64,000 bases of DNA from assembly GCA_046309815.1 (NCBI GenBank), contig JBKCOJ010000005.1, positions 248,001-312,000 on the forward strand, read 5' to 3'. Source of the DNA: CAITNM01 sp021298215. GTDB lineage: Bacteria > Pseudomonadota > Alphaproteobacteria > Paracaedibacterales > CAITNM01. Positions 34,411 through 43,559 of this stretch are shown piece after piece. The notes under the pieces were generated by a model that did no database searches, was not told the DNA's origin, and was given only the letters and a program-made list of their open reading frames with translations. A program made the position numbers and the translations under genes. Within the stretch, counting starts at the first letter, position 1. The number at the start of each line of letters is the position of its first letter.

Positions 34411-35226
34411 CTACTTTAATTTCACTATTTGCTCTTTCCAAATATCTGGCCAGTTACTGTCGTGTTCAAAGCCTTTGATTGGTATTATGCAAATCTTTTC
34501 TGATCCAAGTTTCTGTTTGTACTGCAATCCTAGGTCAATGGTCGTATTTGCGTCCTCTGTCCCTAAAAAATGAATTTGAGGTATTTCTCTTAATTTTTCT
34601 CGATTTTCTAGGGGATTTAAGGATAAAGAAAGAGGTTGGGTTTGATGGTAATGTGTCCATTGTGAATGATCTAAATTTCCAGCAAAAGTAATAATACGTT
34701 GAAGATTTTTAAATTTTGCGGCAACTAGCAAGGCAACACTAGCTCCCCCCGAATAGGCAACAAATTCTACGGTCTCAAAGTGAAATTTTTGCTGACAGAA
34801 TTGTATTGCTTCTATGGTGGCTTGAATAACTTCGGTTGAATATCTAGCAGTTGTCCAATATTTAGGGTCAGGGATGTGGTCTTTTGTGTAATGATAAGGA
34901 CGAGTAATTACTACCTTTGTTAAATTGCGGCTATCCACGCTCGCAAGTCTAATCGCCATTGGATCGGTTGGCGTAGGGTTAATAGCTACTTCTCCGTACT
35001 TGTTAATAACAAGCCCATCGCCCTCAAAGTAAATAACAGCATGCTTGCTGTGGTAATCTTTATAAAAAATTTGCAGCGGAAAAGTTGAAGTTTTAACTAC
35101 AAGGGGCCTGTATTGATTGTTTTCGGCTAAACCAAAAGCTTTGGTGATTCGAACTTGATCGCTGCTGCATCCAAATAAAAAAAGAGCGGTGAAAATCACC
35201 GCCCTTTTTAGTCTTATTTTCTGCAC
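34411..35226 (-). CDS. Lipoprotein with alpha/beta-hydrolase fold
   Basis: The 271-residue product has a lipoprotein signal peptide ending in a lipobox (ALFLFGC, cysteine at 20) and a hydrolase-like core. VEFVAYSGGASVAL is a nucleophile elbow with Ser in place, LREIPQIHFLGTEDANT supplies a possible acid, and GFEHDSNW a possible histidine. Substrate is unknown; esterase or lipase activity is plausible. GTG 35226 lies only 6 bases after the upstream outer-membrane protein stop. The terminator of that upstream gene is embedded in this gene's signal-peptide codons. Confidence 0.68.
   Translation of the reverse strand: MQKIRLKRAVIFTALFLFGCSSDQVRITKAFGLAENNQYRPLVVKTSTFPLQIFYKDYHSKHAVIYFEGDGLVINKYGEVAINPTPTDPMAIRLASVDSRNLTKVVITRPYHYTKDHIPDPKYWTTARYSTEVIQATIEAIQFCQQKFHFETVEFVAYSGGASVALLVAAKFKNLQRIITFAGNLDHSQWTHYHQTQPLSLSLNPLENREKLREIPQIHFLGTEDANTTIDLGLQYKQKLGSEKICIIPIKGFEHDSNWPDIWKEQIVKLK
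35184..35209 (-). terminator. Terminator of the outer-membrane protein gene, inside the next coding sequence
   Basis: Arms GCGGTGA (35186-35192) and TCACCGC (35196-35202) with a 3-base loop are extended by G-C and A-T pairs beyond one mismatch and flanked by A and T runs. On the minus strand it reads as a strong intrinsic terminator 24 bases after the 35233 stop. It overlaps codons 6-14 of the downstream lipoprotein gene. Confidence 0.75.
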
Positions 35227-35232
35227 TTCTTA

Positions 35233-36411
35233 TTAGAAGCCGTAGTGTAAACGAAGACCAGTTACGTAAGTTTTCAACTGACCACGAGCTGTGTAGTCAA
35301 ATTGTAAGCTTCCAGACAATGCGTCATCATTTTTCACTTGTAATCCAGCTCCACCACCAATTGCTGAGCGGTTAACTTTGTATGCAGCAGCAGTAGCAAA
35401 TGTTACACCTTGGTTTTTCTTCACGTCATATTGGCCGTGAACGTTGATGAAAGGCATAACGCTTGGAGTCATTTGGTAACCAACTAACACTTTTGCAGTC
35501 GCAGTTTGCGCTTTAAAGGTATTTGATGGAACAGACATAGCGCTTCCATTGTAAGCTGCTTGCTGTGATTTTTCTGTAAATTTATCCATTTTGCTTTGCA
35601 TCATCAAGTAACCAAGTTGCAAGTTAAAGGATGTTTTGTTTACTTTGTTTACAAAGTTAGCAAATACACCACCAAACATTGCTTTTGCTTTTGGTGTGCA
35701 AGTAAATGTGTTGTCGATGTAGTTTACAACGCCAGCAGCGTTTGTTTGTTGAGTGGTAATCCAACGACGACTGTCATTTCCTTTTGTTGTGCTCCAACCA
35801 CCAACAAATTCAAAGTTGAAGTTTTTGTGTGGAACGATAATAAAGTAAGGATTCACACCCAGTGTGTCTTGTTTCATTTTACCATTGTTAAACTCAGTTC
35901 TTGCATCCAAATGTGAATAGCTTAAACCTAAACCAGCGCAGAACATGTTGTTAAATTTATAGTCTGCTCCAACCATTGTTAGATAGGATTGACCATTCCA
36001 AGCTTGTCCTGTAACTGAGTTATCAATGGCGCCATAGCTTACGCGTAACCAAGTAGAAGCTTTGTGAGCAGATCCTGATGAACCAGCAATTTTTGTTCCT
36101 GTATCAGCACCCAAAGCCCCCGCATTTGATCCACTGCCATTCATTGCTTCAGCAGCTTCTGCTGTTACGGCGCTAACTAAACCAAGAATCTTGGTTACCT
36201 TAACAGCCATAACTGTTGGTTCAGTAACAACGGCACCAGGGGTTGTTGCAACGGAACTATAAGCATAATAACCTGCAGCTTTAGTTACGCCAGTAGGTGC
36301 AACAGGAGCGCTAGTTGGAGTACCACCACTTGGAGGGGCGAACAAATAGCCACTTCCAGTCACTGCAGCAACAAACGCAAGCGTTCTTGCCGTCTTAAAT
36401 TGTTTAAACAT
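35233..36411 (-). CDS. Outer-membrane beta-barrel protein (autotransporter-barrel type)
   Basis: The 392-residue product has a signal peptide (MFKQFKTARTLAFVAAVTGSGYLFA) and about 90 residues rich in Ala, Gly, Thr and Pro. It then forms a C-terminal barrel of about 270 residues with alternating aromatic strands: WLRVSYGAID, MVGADYKFNN, GLGLSYSHLDA, GYLMMQSKMDKF, VLVGYQMTPSVMPFINVHGQYD. It ends in phenylalanine (RLHYGF), the usual signal for BAM-dependent insertion. AGAGGATATCT precedes the ATG. A strong terminator and an AT-rich promoter region suggest high expression. Exact function (porin, adhesin or major surface antigen) is unknown. Confidence 0.78.
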   Translation of the reverse strand: MFKQFKTARTLAFVAAVTGSGYLFAPPSGGTPTSAPVAPTGVTKAAGYYAYSSVATTPGAVVTEPTVMAVKVTKILGLVSAVTAEAAEAMNGSGSNAGALGADTGTKIAGSSGSAHKASTWLRVSYGAIDNSVTGQAWNGQSYLTMVGADYKFNNMFCAGLGLSYSHLDARTEFNNGKMKQDTLGVNPYFIIVPHKNFNFEFVGGWSTTKGNDSRRWITTQQTNAAGVVNYIDNTFTCTPKAKAMFGGVFANFVNKVNKTSFNLQLGYLMMQSKMDKFTEKSQQAAYNGSAMSVPSNTFKAQTATAKVLVGYQMTPSVMPFINVHGQYDVKKNQGVTFATAAAYKVNRSAIGGGAGLQVKNDDALSGSLQFDYTARGQLKTYVTGLRLHYGF

Positions 36412-36563
36412 AGATATCCTCTTAAAAATATTTCATTACAATATAAAACATAAAGAGATTATCTAAAATTTTTTAGTTTTTTTGATTAATTTTTTTATAT
36501 AATTCCTTTAATGTATCTCTGAAGCAACAAGCATTTAACGAAGCGTTAATTTTTCTGACAATC

Positions 36564-36572
36564 TGTGGATAA
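36564..36572 (-). other. Isolated perfect DnaA box
   Basis: TGTGGATAA (complement TTATCCACA) lies directly before ATG 36575 of the O-antigen-ligase-like gene, 9 kb from the presumed origin. Its GGA may double as ribosome-binding sequence. It could be a chance match or a DnaA-controlled promoter site. Confidence 0.4.
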
Positions 36573-36574
36573 GC

Positions 36575-38512
36575 ATGGCATTCCTACAACGAAACTTTTT
36601 CATTCTTTTAATTTTTTTTTCTTTTGTGCCTATTATTTGGCCAACGGGAATTTTTCAAGAATCCGATTGGGCAATTTTTGGTCTTTGGTTTATCGCTGGC
36701 TTTTATGCTCTCATTTTTCCAAGGGAGGTAAAAATATCCCCCCTAGCTCTAGGATTTCTTTTTCTAGCAGCTTTTAGCTTGTTTGGGGTTTTGCAAAATA
36801 ATCTAACTTCAATTGGCGGCATTAACGAAATACGAGAAGGAACAGCCACATCTTTGGCTTTAGCCATATTAATTGTAGTAGGGCGACAAGCTAACATGCA
36901 AAGCCTTCCATTGTGGATAGCACCAATATTGTATGGGCTTATAACGGTAGCAGGCTGTCATGGTTTACTTCATTTAAAGACGTACATTTTTCTTGATATC
37001 TCTGCCTTTCCAATGTTAGCAAGCATTCCGCTTTATGTGAAATTTCGCCAATCTCTACTTCGGTTTCAATATCTATGGGATAGCACATATGTTATCGCGT
37101 TTTTATTTTTATTAAAGTATTGCGATAATGTGGCAGCTATTATTGCCAGCTTATGCGCTTTTATTTTTGTTTTTCTATTACCTTTTGCAAAAAGGTGTAT
37201 GAAATTTTTGCCTAAGCAAGATGGTCTCTACGTTATTTTCGGTTTATGGCTGATTGCTATGATGGTTCTTGTCTCATGGAATTTCTTTTCTCATCTGATA
37301 CCTCAACTACAAAGTCGCACATTGCTTGGAATCGTTTCCGTGTTTCAATATTTTGATCATTTTAATTGGTCAAAGCTTTTTCATGCTCTTTTTGGGTATG
37401 GGTGGGGGAGCTATCAGGAATTTCCAGTTCTTAATCTCTTCAGACTAGAAGATTTTTCAATGTACGTGGATGGAAAGTTTAATCCAAATTGGGAATTTCT
37501 AGAGCGCAACCTCTTGCATACCCATAATTTAATCTTGGAATCATTTGTTTCGTCGGGCTTATTAGGTACAGGTCTCTTATTGGCGGTCATCTATAAATGG
37601 GTAAATAATATTGATATCAAAGATTGGTCAGGTCGTTTCTTTGTTGTCAGTTATTTAATTTTACTCAGTGCATGGTTTCAAACACCTCCGGTTTTAATTT
37701 TTTCATTATTTGCCATGGTATGCATTCAAGAAAAAGATTCTTATCAACTAAAATTACCTCGCTTTGTTTGGGTTTCTTGCGGAATATTTTTAATGGTATT
37801 TTCTTGTGTAGAATTTTGGTCTTCCATTTCCCTTAATAAGCATAAATTTAAAACCATTCAAACATTTGAGGAAGATGTTTCAGCATTTGTTAACGATCCG
37901 GCTCATTCTTATGATAAATGGAGCACGTATAAAGGATCTAATTGGACCATTGGTTGGTTTACACAGGGATTAAATACTATCACTAAAGCTGATACCAAAT
38001 ATCTGCTGGATGTTGAAAAAGCCATTGTACAGATTACAAAAGATTATCTTGATTCTTGCCAAAAGCGTAATGTTGTTAGTTCAGTCCACGTTATTAACAT
38101 GTGCAATACATTTGCTAGTTTGCAACAAGTAAGAATTTCGAAAGACTCAGAATTTTTTGTGAATTTTAAAAAGGCCGTTTTAGAGCATATAAAAAGATTT
38201 CCTGAACGTTCAGATATGGCAATTGGTTTTTTAAACATATGTTTTGATAAATTAGAGGATATCAGAGAAGTGAGTGAAATTGCCGATGCTATTTTAGTAG
38301 CATTTCCAAATCATTCGGTTGGTCTTTGGTTCGAAGGGCTTTCTGATTTAAGCTTAGGTAACAACAAAGCGCAGGCTGTTGAAAAGATGCGGCAGGCAGT
38401 GAATCTTGGACTTAATCGGTATATGCCGGTTCCAACAGAGCTTCTACAAGAGTTGGGAGTGCAACAGCAAGCAAATACCATCAATAAAAAAGTTAAACAT
38501 GCGATTAAATAA
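36575..38512 (+). CDS. O-antigen ligase / Wzy-like membrane protein
   Basis: The 645-residue product has about ten transmembrane helices in its first 400 residues. It includes the family loop LFGYGWGSYQEFP and the HTHNLILESFVSSGLLGTGLL motif (H.HN...E.....G..G), typical of the Wzy/WaaL family that joins or polymerises O-antigen or other surface glycans. The last 220 residues are soluble and helical (TPR-like: VGLWFEGLSDLSLGNNKAQAVEKMRQAV). It is transcribed alone between convergent and divergent neighbours. Which glycan is used cannot be told. Confidence 0.78.
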   Translation: MAFLQRNFFILLIFFSFVPIIWPTGIFQESDWAIFGLWFIAGFYALIFPREVKISPLALGFLFLAAFSLFGVLQNNLTSIGGINEIREGTATSLALAILIVVGRQANMQSLPLWIAPILYGLITVAGCHGLLHLKTYIFLDISAFPMLASIPLYVKFRQSLLRFQYLWDSTYVIAFLFLLKYCDNVAAIIASLCAFIFVFLLPFAKRCMKFLPKQDGLYVIFGLWLIAMMVLVSWNFFSHLIPQLQSRTLLGIVSVFQYFDHFNWSKLFHALFGYGWGSYQEFPVLNLFRLEDFSMYVDGKFNPNWEFLERNLLHTHNLILESFVSSGLLGTGLLLAVIYKWVNNIDIKDWSGRFFVVSYLILLSAWFQTPPVLIFSLFAMVCIQEKDSYQLKLPRFVWVSCGIFLMVFSCVEFWSSISLNKHKFKTIQTFEEDVSAFVNDPAHSYDKWSTYKGSNWTIGWFTQGLNTITKADTKYLLDVEKAIVQITKDYLDSCQKRNVVSSVHVINMCNTFASLQQVRISKDSEFFVNFKKAVLEHIKRFPERSDMAIGFLNICFDKLEDIREVSEIADAILVAFPNHSVGLWFEGLSDLSLGNNKAQAVEKMRQAVNLGLNRYMPVPTELLQELGVQQQANTINKKVKHAIK

Positions 38513-38517
38513 TTAAG

Positions 38518-39303
38518 TTACGTGTTTAAAAGTAAGCGATCGCTATCGATTGAGCTACCAAACTGATGCATAAGATCTTGAGGTGTAAGCTTATTGCGTT
38601 CCTTTCCTGAAACATCATAAATAAGTTTACTTTCATGGAGCATAATCGTGCGCGTCCCATATTGTAATGCATGGGACAAACTATGCGTTACCATCAGTGC
38701 TGTTAGGCCTTTTTCTTTTACAATTTGCTGAGTAACATCCATGACAAAACGGCTTGTTTTCGGATCTAAGGCAGCTGTATGTTCGTCCAAAAGCAAAATT
38801 TTTAATGGACTTAACGTCGCCATAAGTAAACTAACGGCTTGGCGTTGCCCTCCTGATAGCATAGCCATGGATGTGTCTAAGCGGTTTTCTAATCCTAAAT
38901 TTAAAGATTTTAATGCACTTTGAAACTCAGAGCGTGTGGTGCCAGAAAGAGCATTTTTTAATGATCTAGCTCTTCCTCTGTGGGAGGCTAAAGCTAAATT
39001 TTCACCAATGGTTAATTGAGAGCATGTGCCTGCAACAGGATCTTGAAATACTCTTGCAACATGTTTAGCCCTGACATTTGCTCCAAGCTGAGTAACGTCT
39101 TCTTCGTCAATCCATATATGCCCCGCACTCGGCATAATTTCTCCGGCGATTGCATTAAGCAACGTCGATTTACCAGCGCCATTACTCCCAATAACGGTAA
39201 CAAACTCTCCTTCTTGAATGTTGAGAGAAACATCTTTAAGGGCAGTTCTAAATGCTGCTGTTCCTGCTCCAAAATGTACAGAAAGGTTTTTTATGCTAAT
39301 CAT
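38518..39303 (-). CDS. ABC transporter ATP-binding protein
   Basis: The 261-residue product is a complete ABC ATPase: Walker A GSNGAGKST, Q-loop at FQDPVAGT, signature SGGQRQAVSL, Walker B ILLLDEHTAALD and the switch histidine in MVTHSLSHAL. It belongs with the COG1101-type ATPases that pair with the permease and binding protein encoded upstream; their starts and stops overlap. Candidate cargo in related systems includes tryptophan or other small amines, but the substrate is not known here. Confidence 0.88.
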   Translation of the reverse strand: MISIKNLSVHFGAGTAAFRTALKDVSLNIQEGEFVTVIGSNGAGKSTLLNAIAGEIMPSAGHIWIDEEDVTQLGANVRAKHVARVFQDPVAGTCSQLTIGENLALASHRGRARSLKNALSGTTRSEFQSALKSLNLGLENRLDTSMAMLSGGQRQAVSLLMATLSPLKILLLDEHTAALDPKTSRFVMDVTQQIVKEKGLTALMVTHSLSHALQYGTRTIMLHESKLIYDVSGKERNKLTPQDLMHQFGSSIDSDRLLLNT

Positions 39304-40190
39304 ACTTTGCTACCAAACTGCTTTTTTAAGTCTGGTAAAAGCATAGCTACTCCAACAAGAACTGCGGTTACTAGATTTAGATCGGCAGCCTGTAAAAACG
39401 ATCCGCCAATATTTAAAGCGGCGGCGATAACAAACCTGTACAATATCGCACCAGCAATACAGGCAATAATAGTTCGGCTGATTTTATTTGTTGGCAAAAT
39501 TGCTTCCCCAATAATAACAGCGGCAAGACCAACGATAATTGTGCCAACGCCCATGCTCACATCTGCATAACCACTAACTTTAGCAAATATAGCTCCGCCT
39601 AAGGCAACAAAGCTGTTGGCAAGGCACAATCCTAGACTCACCATAATTTTATCATTAATGCCCTGTGCTCTTGCCATGCGCGCATTGTTTCCTGTTGCTC
39701 GTAAGGCCAGTCCAATGTTTGTTTTTAAAAAACAGTTCAATATGTAAGTTAATATTCCAACCAAAATCAGCATCGGAAGAACTCTCCAGAAAGGTCCAAA
39801 GGGCGCCTTAAAAGACACGAAAAACTCTTCAAAGATAGTTTTCTCTCCAAGCAATGGAATGTTAGGGCGCCCCATAATTCGAAGATTAACTGAATAAAGA
39901 GCAGTCATAACTAAAATACCTGATAACAAGTTCATAAATTTCAGGTGTGTCGAGAGCCATGCTGTAATTAATCCTGCTAGGCCACCTAAAATCATAGCTA
40001 CAATAGTTGCTATCAAAGGATGTACACCGGCAACAATTAAAGCCGCGCAAGTAGCAGCGCCTAGAGGAAAAGAACCATCTACACTTAAATCAGGAAAATC
40101 AAGCACGCGTAACGATAGATAAACGCCTATAGCAACGAATCCATAAATAAGCCCAAGCTCTAAGGTTCCTACTAATTGAATCATGTTCAT
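39300..40190 (-). CDS. ABC transporter permease
   Basis: The 296-residue integral membrane protein has about eight hydrophobic helices. It resembles branched-chain-amino-acid-type permeases of the COG4120 group: GLIYGFVAIGVYLSLRVLDFPDLSVDGSFPLGA is abbreviated here by its conserved SVDGSFPLGA, and ARAQGINDKIMVSLGLCLAN is the cytoplasmic coupling loop. It overlaps both neighbours by 4 bases (ATGA-type), giving a tightly coupled importer operon of binding protein, permease and ATPase. Confidence 0.88.
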   Translation of the reverse strand: MNMIQLVGTLELGLIYGFVAIGVYLSLRVLDFPDLSVDGSFPLGAATCAALIVAGVHPLIATIVAMILGGLAGLITAWLSTHLKFMNLLSGILVMTALYSVNLRIMGRPNIPLLGEKTIFEEFFVSFKAPFGPFWRVLPMLILVGILTYILNCFLKTNIGLALRATGNNARMARAQGINDKIMVSLGLCLANSFVALGGAIFAKVSGYADVSMGVGTIIVGLAAVIIGEAILPTNKISRTIIACIAGAILYRFVIAAALNIGGSFLQAADLNLVTAVLVGVAMLLPDLKKQFGSKV

Positions 40191-41104
40191 AAGTCTGAAC
40201 CGCTCATTGTTACAGCCTCGTCTAAGAAATCTTCAGATTCTAATTGTATCCCAAGGTGGCGAATTGTATCCATATTTAAATGCAACTGGGGATAAACTTC
40301 CTCAAAAGCATCTTTTTTTACAGAACCTAGTAAAAAGTTACTGCATATTTCTGCAATATCGTGTGCGACTTCTTGCATGTCAAAATCATAACCACCAAGT
40401 GCTCCTGCTCGAATTAATCCTGCATGATTAGTGAAAACAGGAACTTTCTTCATTTTAAAATGCTCTAAAATAAGTTCAAAATCTGAAAAAATAAGAGGGC
40501 TTGGCAACAAAATCACAGCATTAATATTTGATGAAACAGTTTTTAAAATGGTTGCAATATTTTGTTTTGCTGACAAAGCAAATGGTTGAAAGTGAATCTT
40601 TTTAATTTTTGCGATTTCTTCATATTGTGCAATTAAGTTCTTGGAGAATAAATCTTGATCATCATAGATAATCAAACAATGTATAGGTGTTTTTACAACA
40701 TTGCCAATAAATTCTAATAATTGCTGAATGTTATTCTCTTTGATCAATCCAATGGTTTTAGAGTCTTCATCATCAACTGGGTTTTGCAAGTTAATTCCAA
40801 TTTTTAGAGACTCATCATTACTATTTTTAATCTGTTCGTCTAACTTATCTTGTTCCAAAAATATCTTTAATGGAGCATTTTTACACCCTGTAGCTGAATC
40901 ATTTATAATTTGATGTTTCTTGATATCTTGCAACTGCAATGCTTGGGAGATCAATTGCATATCGTTCTTGGCGCCTGGGACGTTAGATTTATAAATGCAG
41001 ATTTTTCTTTGGTCTGAATTTAGCATGAATATTTTTTTATAGAGACTGATACCGCCTACCAAGATCACTATAGCGCTGATAATAAAAAATATGCGTTTAT
41101 TCAT
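40187..41104 (-). CDS. ABC transporter substrate-binding protein (TrpX/ABC_sub_bind type)
   Basis: The 305-residue product starts with a membrane anchor or signal (MNKRIFFIISAIVILVGGISLYKKIF) and continues as a periplasmic binding fold. IHCLIIYDDQDLFSKNLIAQYEEIAK, shortened to LIIYDDQDLFSKNL, and VPVFTNHAGLIRAGALGGYDFDMQEVA, shortened to FTNHAGLIRAGALGGYDFD, match the second lobe of the ABC_sub_bind (COG2984) family. The ligand is unknown. It is the first gene of the importer operon. Confidence 0.8.
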   Translation of the reverse strand: MNKRIFFIISAIVILVGGISLYKKIFMLNSDQRKICIYKSNVPGAKNDMQLISQALQLQDIKKHQIINDSATGCKNAPLKIFLEQDKLDEQIKNSNDESLKIGINLQNPVDDEDSKTIGLIKENNIQQLLEFIGNVVKTPIHCLIIYDDQDLFSKNLIAQYEEIAKIKKIHFQPFALSAKQNIATILKTVSSNINAVILLPSPLIFSDFELILEHFKMKKVPVFTNHAGLIRAGALGGYDFDMQEVAHDIAEICSNFLLGSVKKDAFEEVYPQLHLNMDTIRHLGIQLESEDFLDEAVTMSGSDL

Positions 41105-41286
41105 ATAGCTTTGCCTTTTACACGCGAGAACTATAACGTGTTTTTAATAAAAAAACTATGGGGGCAGGAATTTTATTCTATTAGCCCTGAATTTATACCA
41201 AATAAGTGCAACTATAACATTTTGTAGCTTTTGAAAGTTTGTTTTTTCGTACTTCCTAGTAGCATGGTATGTTACGTAAATAATTC

Positions 41287-42792
41287 ATGAAGTTTGCAAC
41301 TAGTTATACGGTTGCGTTCCTTGGCGTGCAGCCCAAGTTGATAGAAGTTCAAGTACAGTTTGCTCCTGGACTTCCAGCTTTTACGATTGTTGGATTGGCT
41401 GATAAGGCGGTTGCTGAGTCAAGAGAGAGAATCCGAGCATGCCTGCATGGATTAGGTATGGATATACCTGCGGTTAAACTAACGGTTAACCTAACGCCAG
41501 CAGATTTACAGAAAGAAGGCAGCCATTATGATTTGCCAATTGCTTTGGCAATTCTAGCGGTGATGAATATCATTCCTAAAGACGAGGTAAAAGATTATAT
41601 ATCTTTAGGAGAAATTACTTTAGATAATCGTATCTTGCGTGTTCCTGGAGTTTTGCCCGCTGCACTTTTAGCTGGCGAATGCTATAAGGGAATTATTTGT
41701 CCAAAGGATTGCGGAGCAGAAGCTTCTTGGGCAGGAGAAGTAAGGGTCCTAGCACCAAGAAGTGTTTTAGAGCTTATAAAGCACTTCAAGAATGAAATTA
41801 TTTTATCTCAGCCTGAGCCTAAACTAGAAAAAGAAGACATAAACATCCTGGATATGCAAGAAGTAAAGGCTCAACGCTATGCTAAGCGTGGATTGGAAAT
41901 AGCGGCGGCTGGAGGTCATAATGTTTTAATGATAGGGCCGCCAGGCGCAGGAAAATCAATGCTTGCAGCGCGCATGCCAGGAATTTTACCGAAGCTTACA
42001 CCAAAGGAAGCGCTAGAAGTAACGGTGGTGCATAGTTTGTCTGGTATCACTCCCAGCGATGGATTAGTAAAAACTCGTCCTTTTAGAGCACCTCACCATA
42101 GCGCATCACTACCAGCATTGGTGGGAGGGGGCCAAAAAAGCAAGCCAGGAGAAATTTCTTTAGCCCATAATGGCGTACTTTTTCTGGATGAATTTCCAGA
42201 ATTTTCACGAGCGTGTTTGGAAAGCCTACGTCAGCCTCTTGAAACAGGATCAGTAACCATTGCTAGGGTTCAACACCATTATACATATCCAGCGAGGTTT
42301 CAATGTATTGCTGCTATGAATCCTTGTAGATGTGGATATTTTGGTGACGCAAATCGGCAGTGCAATAAAATTCCTCGTTGCGCAGAAGAATATCAACAAA
42401 AAATATCAGGCCCTATAATTGATCGCTTTGATTTAATTATTCCAGTCCAAGCTTTAAAACCAGAGGAGCTACAAACAAAAAACACGGAAGAATCTAGTCA
42501 TAATATTTTGCAACGAGTAGAAAAGGCTCGAGCAAAACAATATGAACGTTATGGCTCACATGTCGTCAATGCTTATATAGATAATAGAACTCTTGATAAG
42601 ACAGTGAGTTTGGAGACATCAGCAGAAACAATTTTTCGACAAGCAATTGAACGCTATAACTTATCAGCTCGAGGCTACCATCGCCTCTTACGTGTCGCAC
42701 GTACCATTGCTGATTTGGATGACAGCCATCCTATAACAAGTCAGCATGTACTAGAGGCGCTGAATTATAGGCTGAATGCTTTTAAGAGATAA
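41287..42792 (+). CDS. comM: YifB/ComM family Mg-chelatase-like AAA+ ATPase
   Basis: ComM is a hexameric helicase that promotes branch migration of integrated DNA during natural transformation. The 501-residue product has the N-terminal LonC-like domain (PGLPAFTIVGLADKAVAESRERI) and an AAA+ core with Walker A GPPGAGKSM and Walker B LFLDEFPEF. FQCIAAMNPCRCGYFGD carries cysteines typical of the family. The C-terminal LSARGYHRLLRVARTIADL segment closes it. No Shine-Dalgarno site is evident. The end overlaps the convergent 2H gene by 11 bases. Confidence 0.93.
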   Translation: MKFATSYTVAFLGVQPKLIEVQVQFAPGLPAFTIVGLADKAVAESRERIRACLHGLGMDIPAVKLTVNLTPADLQKEGSHYDLPIALAILAVMNIIPKDEVKDYISLGEITLDNRILRVPGVLPAALLAGECYKGIICPKDCGAEASWAGEVRVLAPRSVLELIKHFKNEIILSQPEPKLEKEDINILDMQEVKAQRYAKRGLEIAAAGGHNVLMIGPPGAGKSMLAARMPGILPKLTPKEALEVTVVHSLSGITPSDGLVKTRPFRAPHHSASLPALVGGGQKSKPGEISLAHNGVLFLDEFPEFSRACLESLRQPLETGSVTIARVQHHYTYPARFQCIAAMNPCRCGYFGDANRQCNKIPRCAEEYQQKISGPIIDRFDLIIPVQALKPEELQTKNTEESSHNILQRVEKARAKQYERYGSHVVNAYIDNRTLDKTVSLETSAETIFRQAIERYNLSARGYHRLLRVARTIADLDDSHPITSQHVLEALNYRLNAFKR

Positions 42793-43480
42793 TTTGTGTT
42801 GTCCTTAAGTTAATGCATTTAATAATTTTAGTGATGTTTCCGTTGTATCCTAATTCCACGAGGCCAATGCTAGAAGCATTACCACTCATTTCAACCTCAC
42901 TGTTCTCAATTGCAAATTGCTTTGCAGCTTCTTGCAGCGTAGTATCTGCAGGATACCTATAAAACAATGTCATGTGTGGAGTATAAAGTTCTAACACGCC
43001 ACTTACGCCATAAGTGTTAACCTGTGCTTGTTTGTCAGGGAGTAACGTTTCATAAATATCGCTTGCTCTTTGCAATGGCCATTTTTTATATGGTCTCGCA
43101 ATTTTTACAATTTTCCTGTGTAATTCATGTAGTAGTTCGGTATTCTCCATACCCCAATCAATCCAGCGATCTGCAGTACAGTAAACATCTTTGAATTTGA
43201 GATTAAAAGGCTCAAGAGGCAGAGCTTTTACTTGTCCAATGATGTGATTAAGGTCGCTTCTGCTGCAAGCTAAATGATACAAACTTACGTGCCAAAAATT
43301 AGTAGGATCCTCCGAGCCGCTTAATTTTTGCAATTCTGTATTCATTTTCGCAGCTTTCACAGCTACTTCAGCAGATGGAAAAATAACAATTCCGTATTCT
43401 TTTATTTGATCTTCTTCCGTGCAAGATAGCGAACAATTAAAAGCTAAAATTAATCCGCATAAAATATTGCGTAAAGACAT
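42782..43480 (-). CDS. Exported 2H phosphoesterase-like protein
   Basis: The 232-residue product has an N-terminal signal (MSLRNILCGLILAFNCSLSC, perhaps a lipoprotein or Sec signal). It also has two histidine motifs 105 residues apart: WHVSLYH (H64-x-S66) and PHMTLFY (H169-x-T171). A pair of Hx[ST] motifs, each inside a beta strand, defines the 2H phosphoesterase/LigT fold, whose members hydrolyse 2',3'-cyclic or 2'-5' phosphodiester bonds. Export is unusual, since most relatives are cytoplasmic RNA-processing enzymes. Substrate is unknown. It stands alone, opposite comM. Confidence 0.6.
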   Translation of the reverse strand: MSLRNILCGLILAFNCSLSCTEEDQIKEYGIVIFPSAEVAVKAAKMNTELQKLSGSEDPTNFWHVSLYHLACSRSDLNHIIGQVKALPLEPFNLKFKDVYCTADRWIDWGMENTELLHELHRKIVKIARPYKKWPLQRASDIYETLLPDKQAQVNTYGVSGVLELYTPHMTLFYRYPADTTLQEAAKQFAIENSEVEMSGNASSIGLVELGYNGNITKIIKCINLRTTQIIS

Positions 43481-43559
43481 TTAATAACATTCAAGATTTA
43501 TAATTATCCAATCAATTAAAATGAAATTTTTATTTGAGTCAACCTATGAATAAATTAAG

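Noticed and set aside
39016..39570. Plus-strand open frame of 184 codons
   Set aside because: It lies antisense to the ABC ATPase and permease genes, whose motifs are clear on the minus strand.
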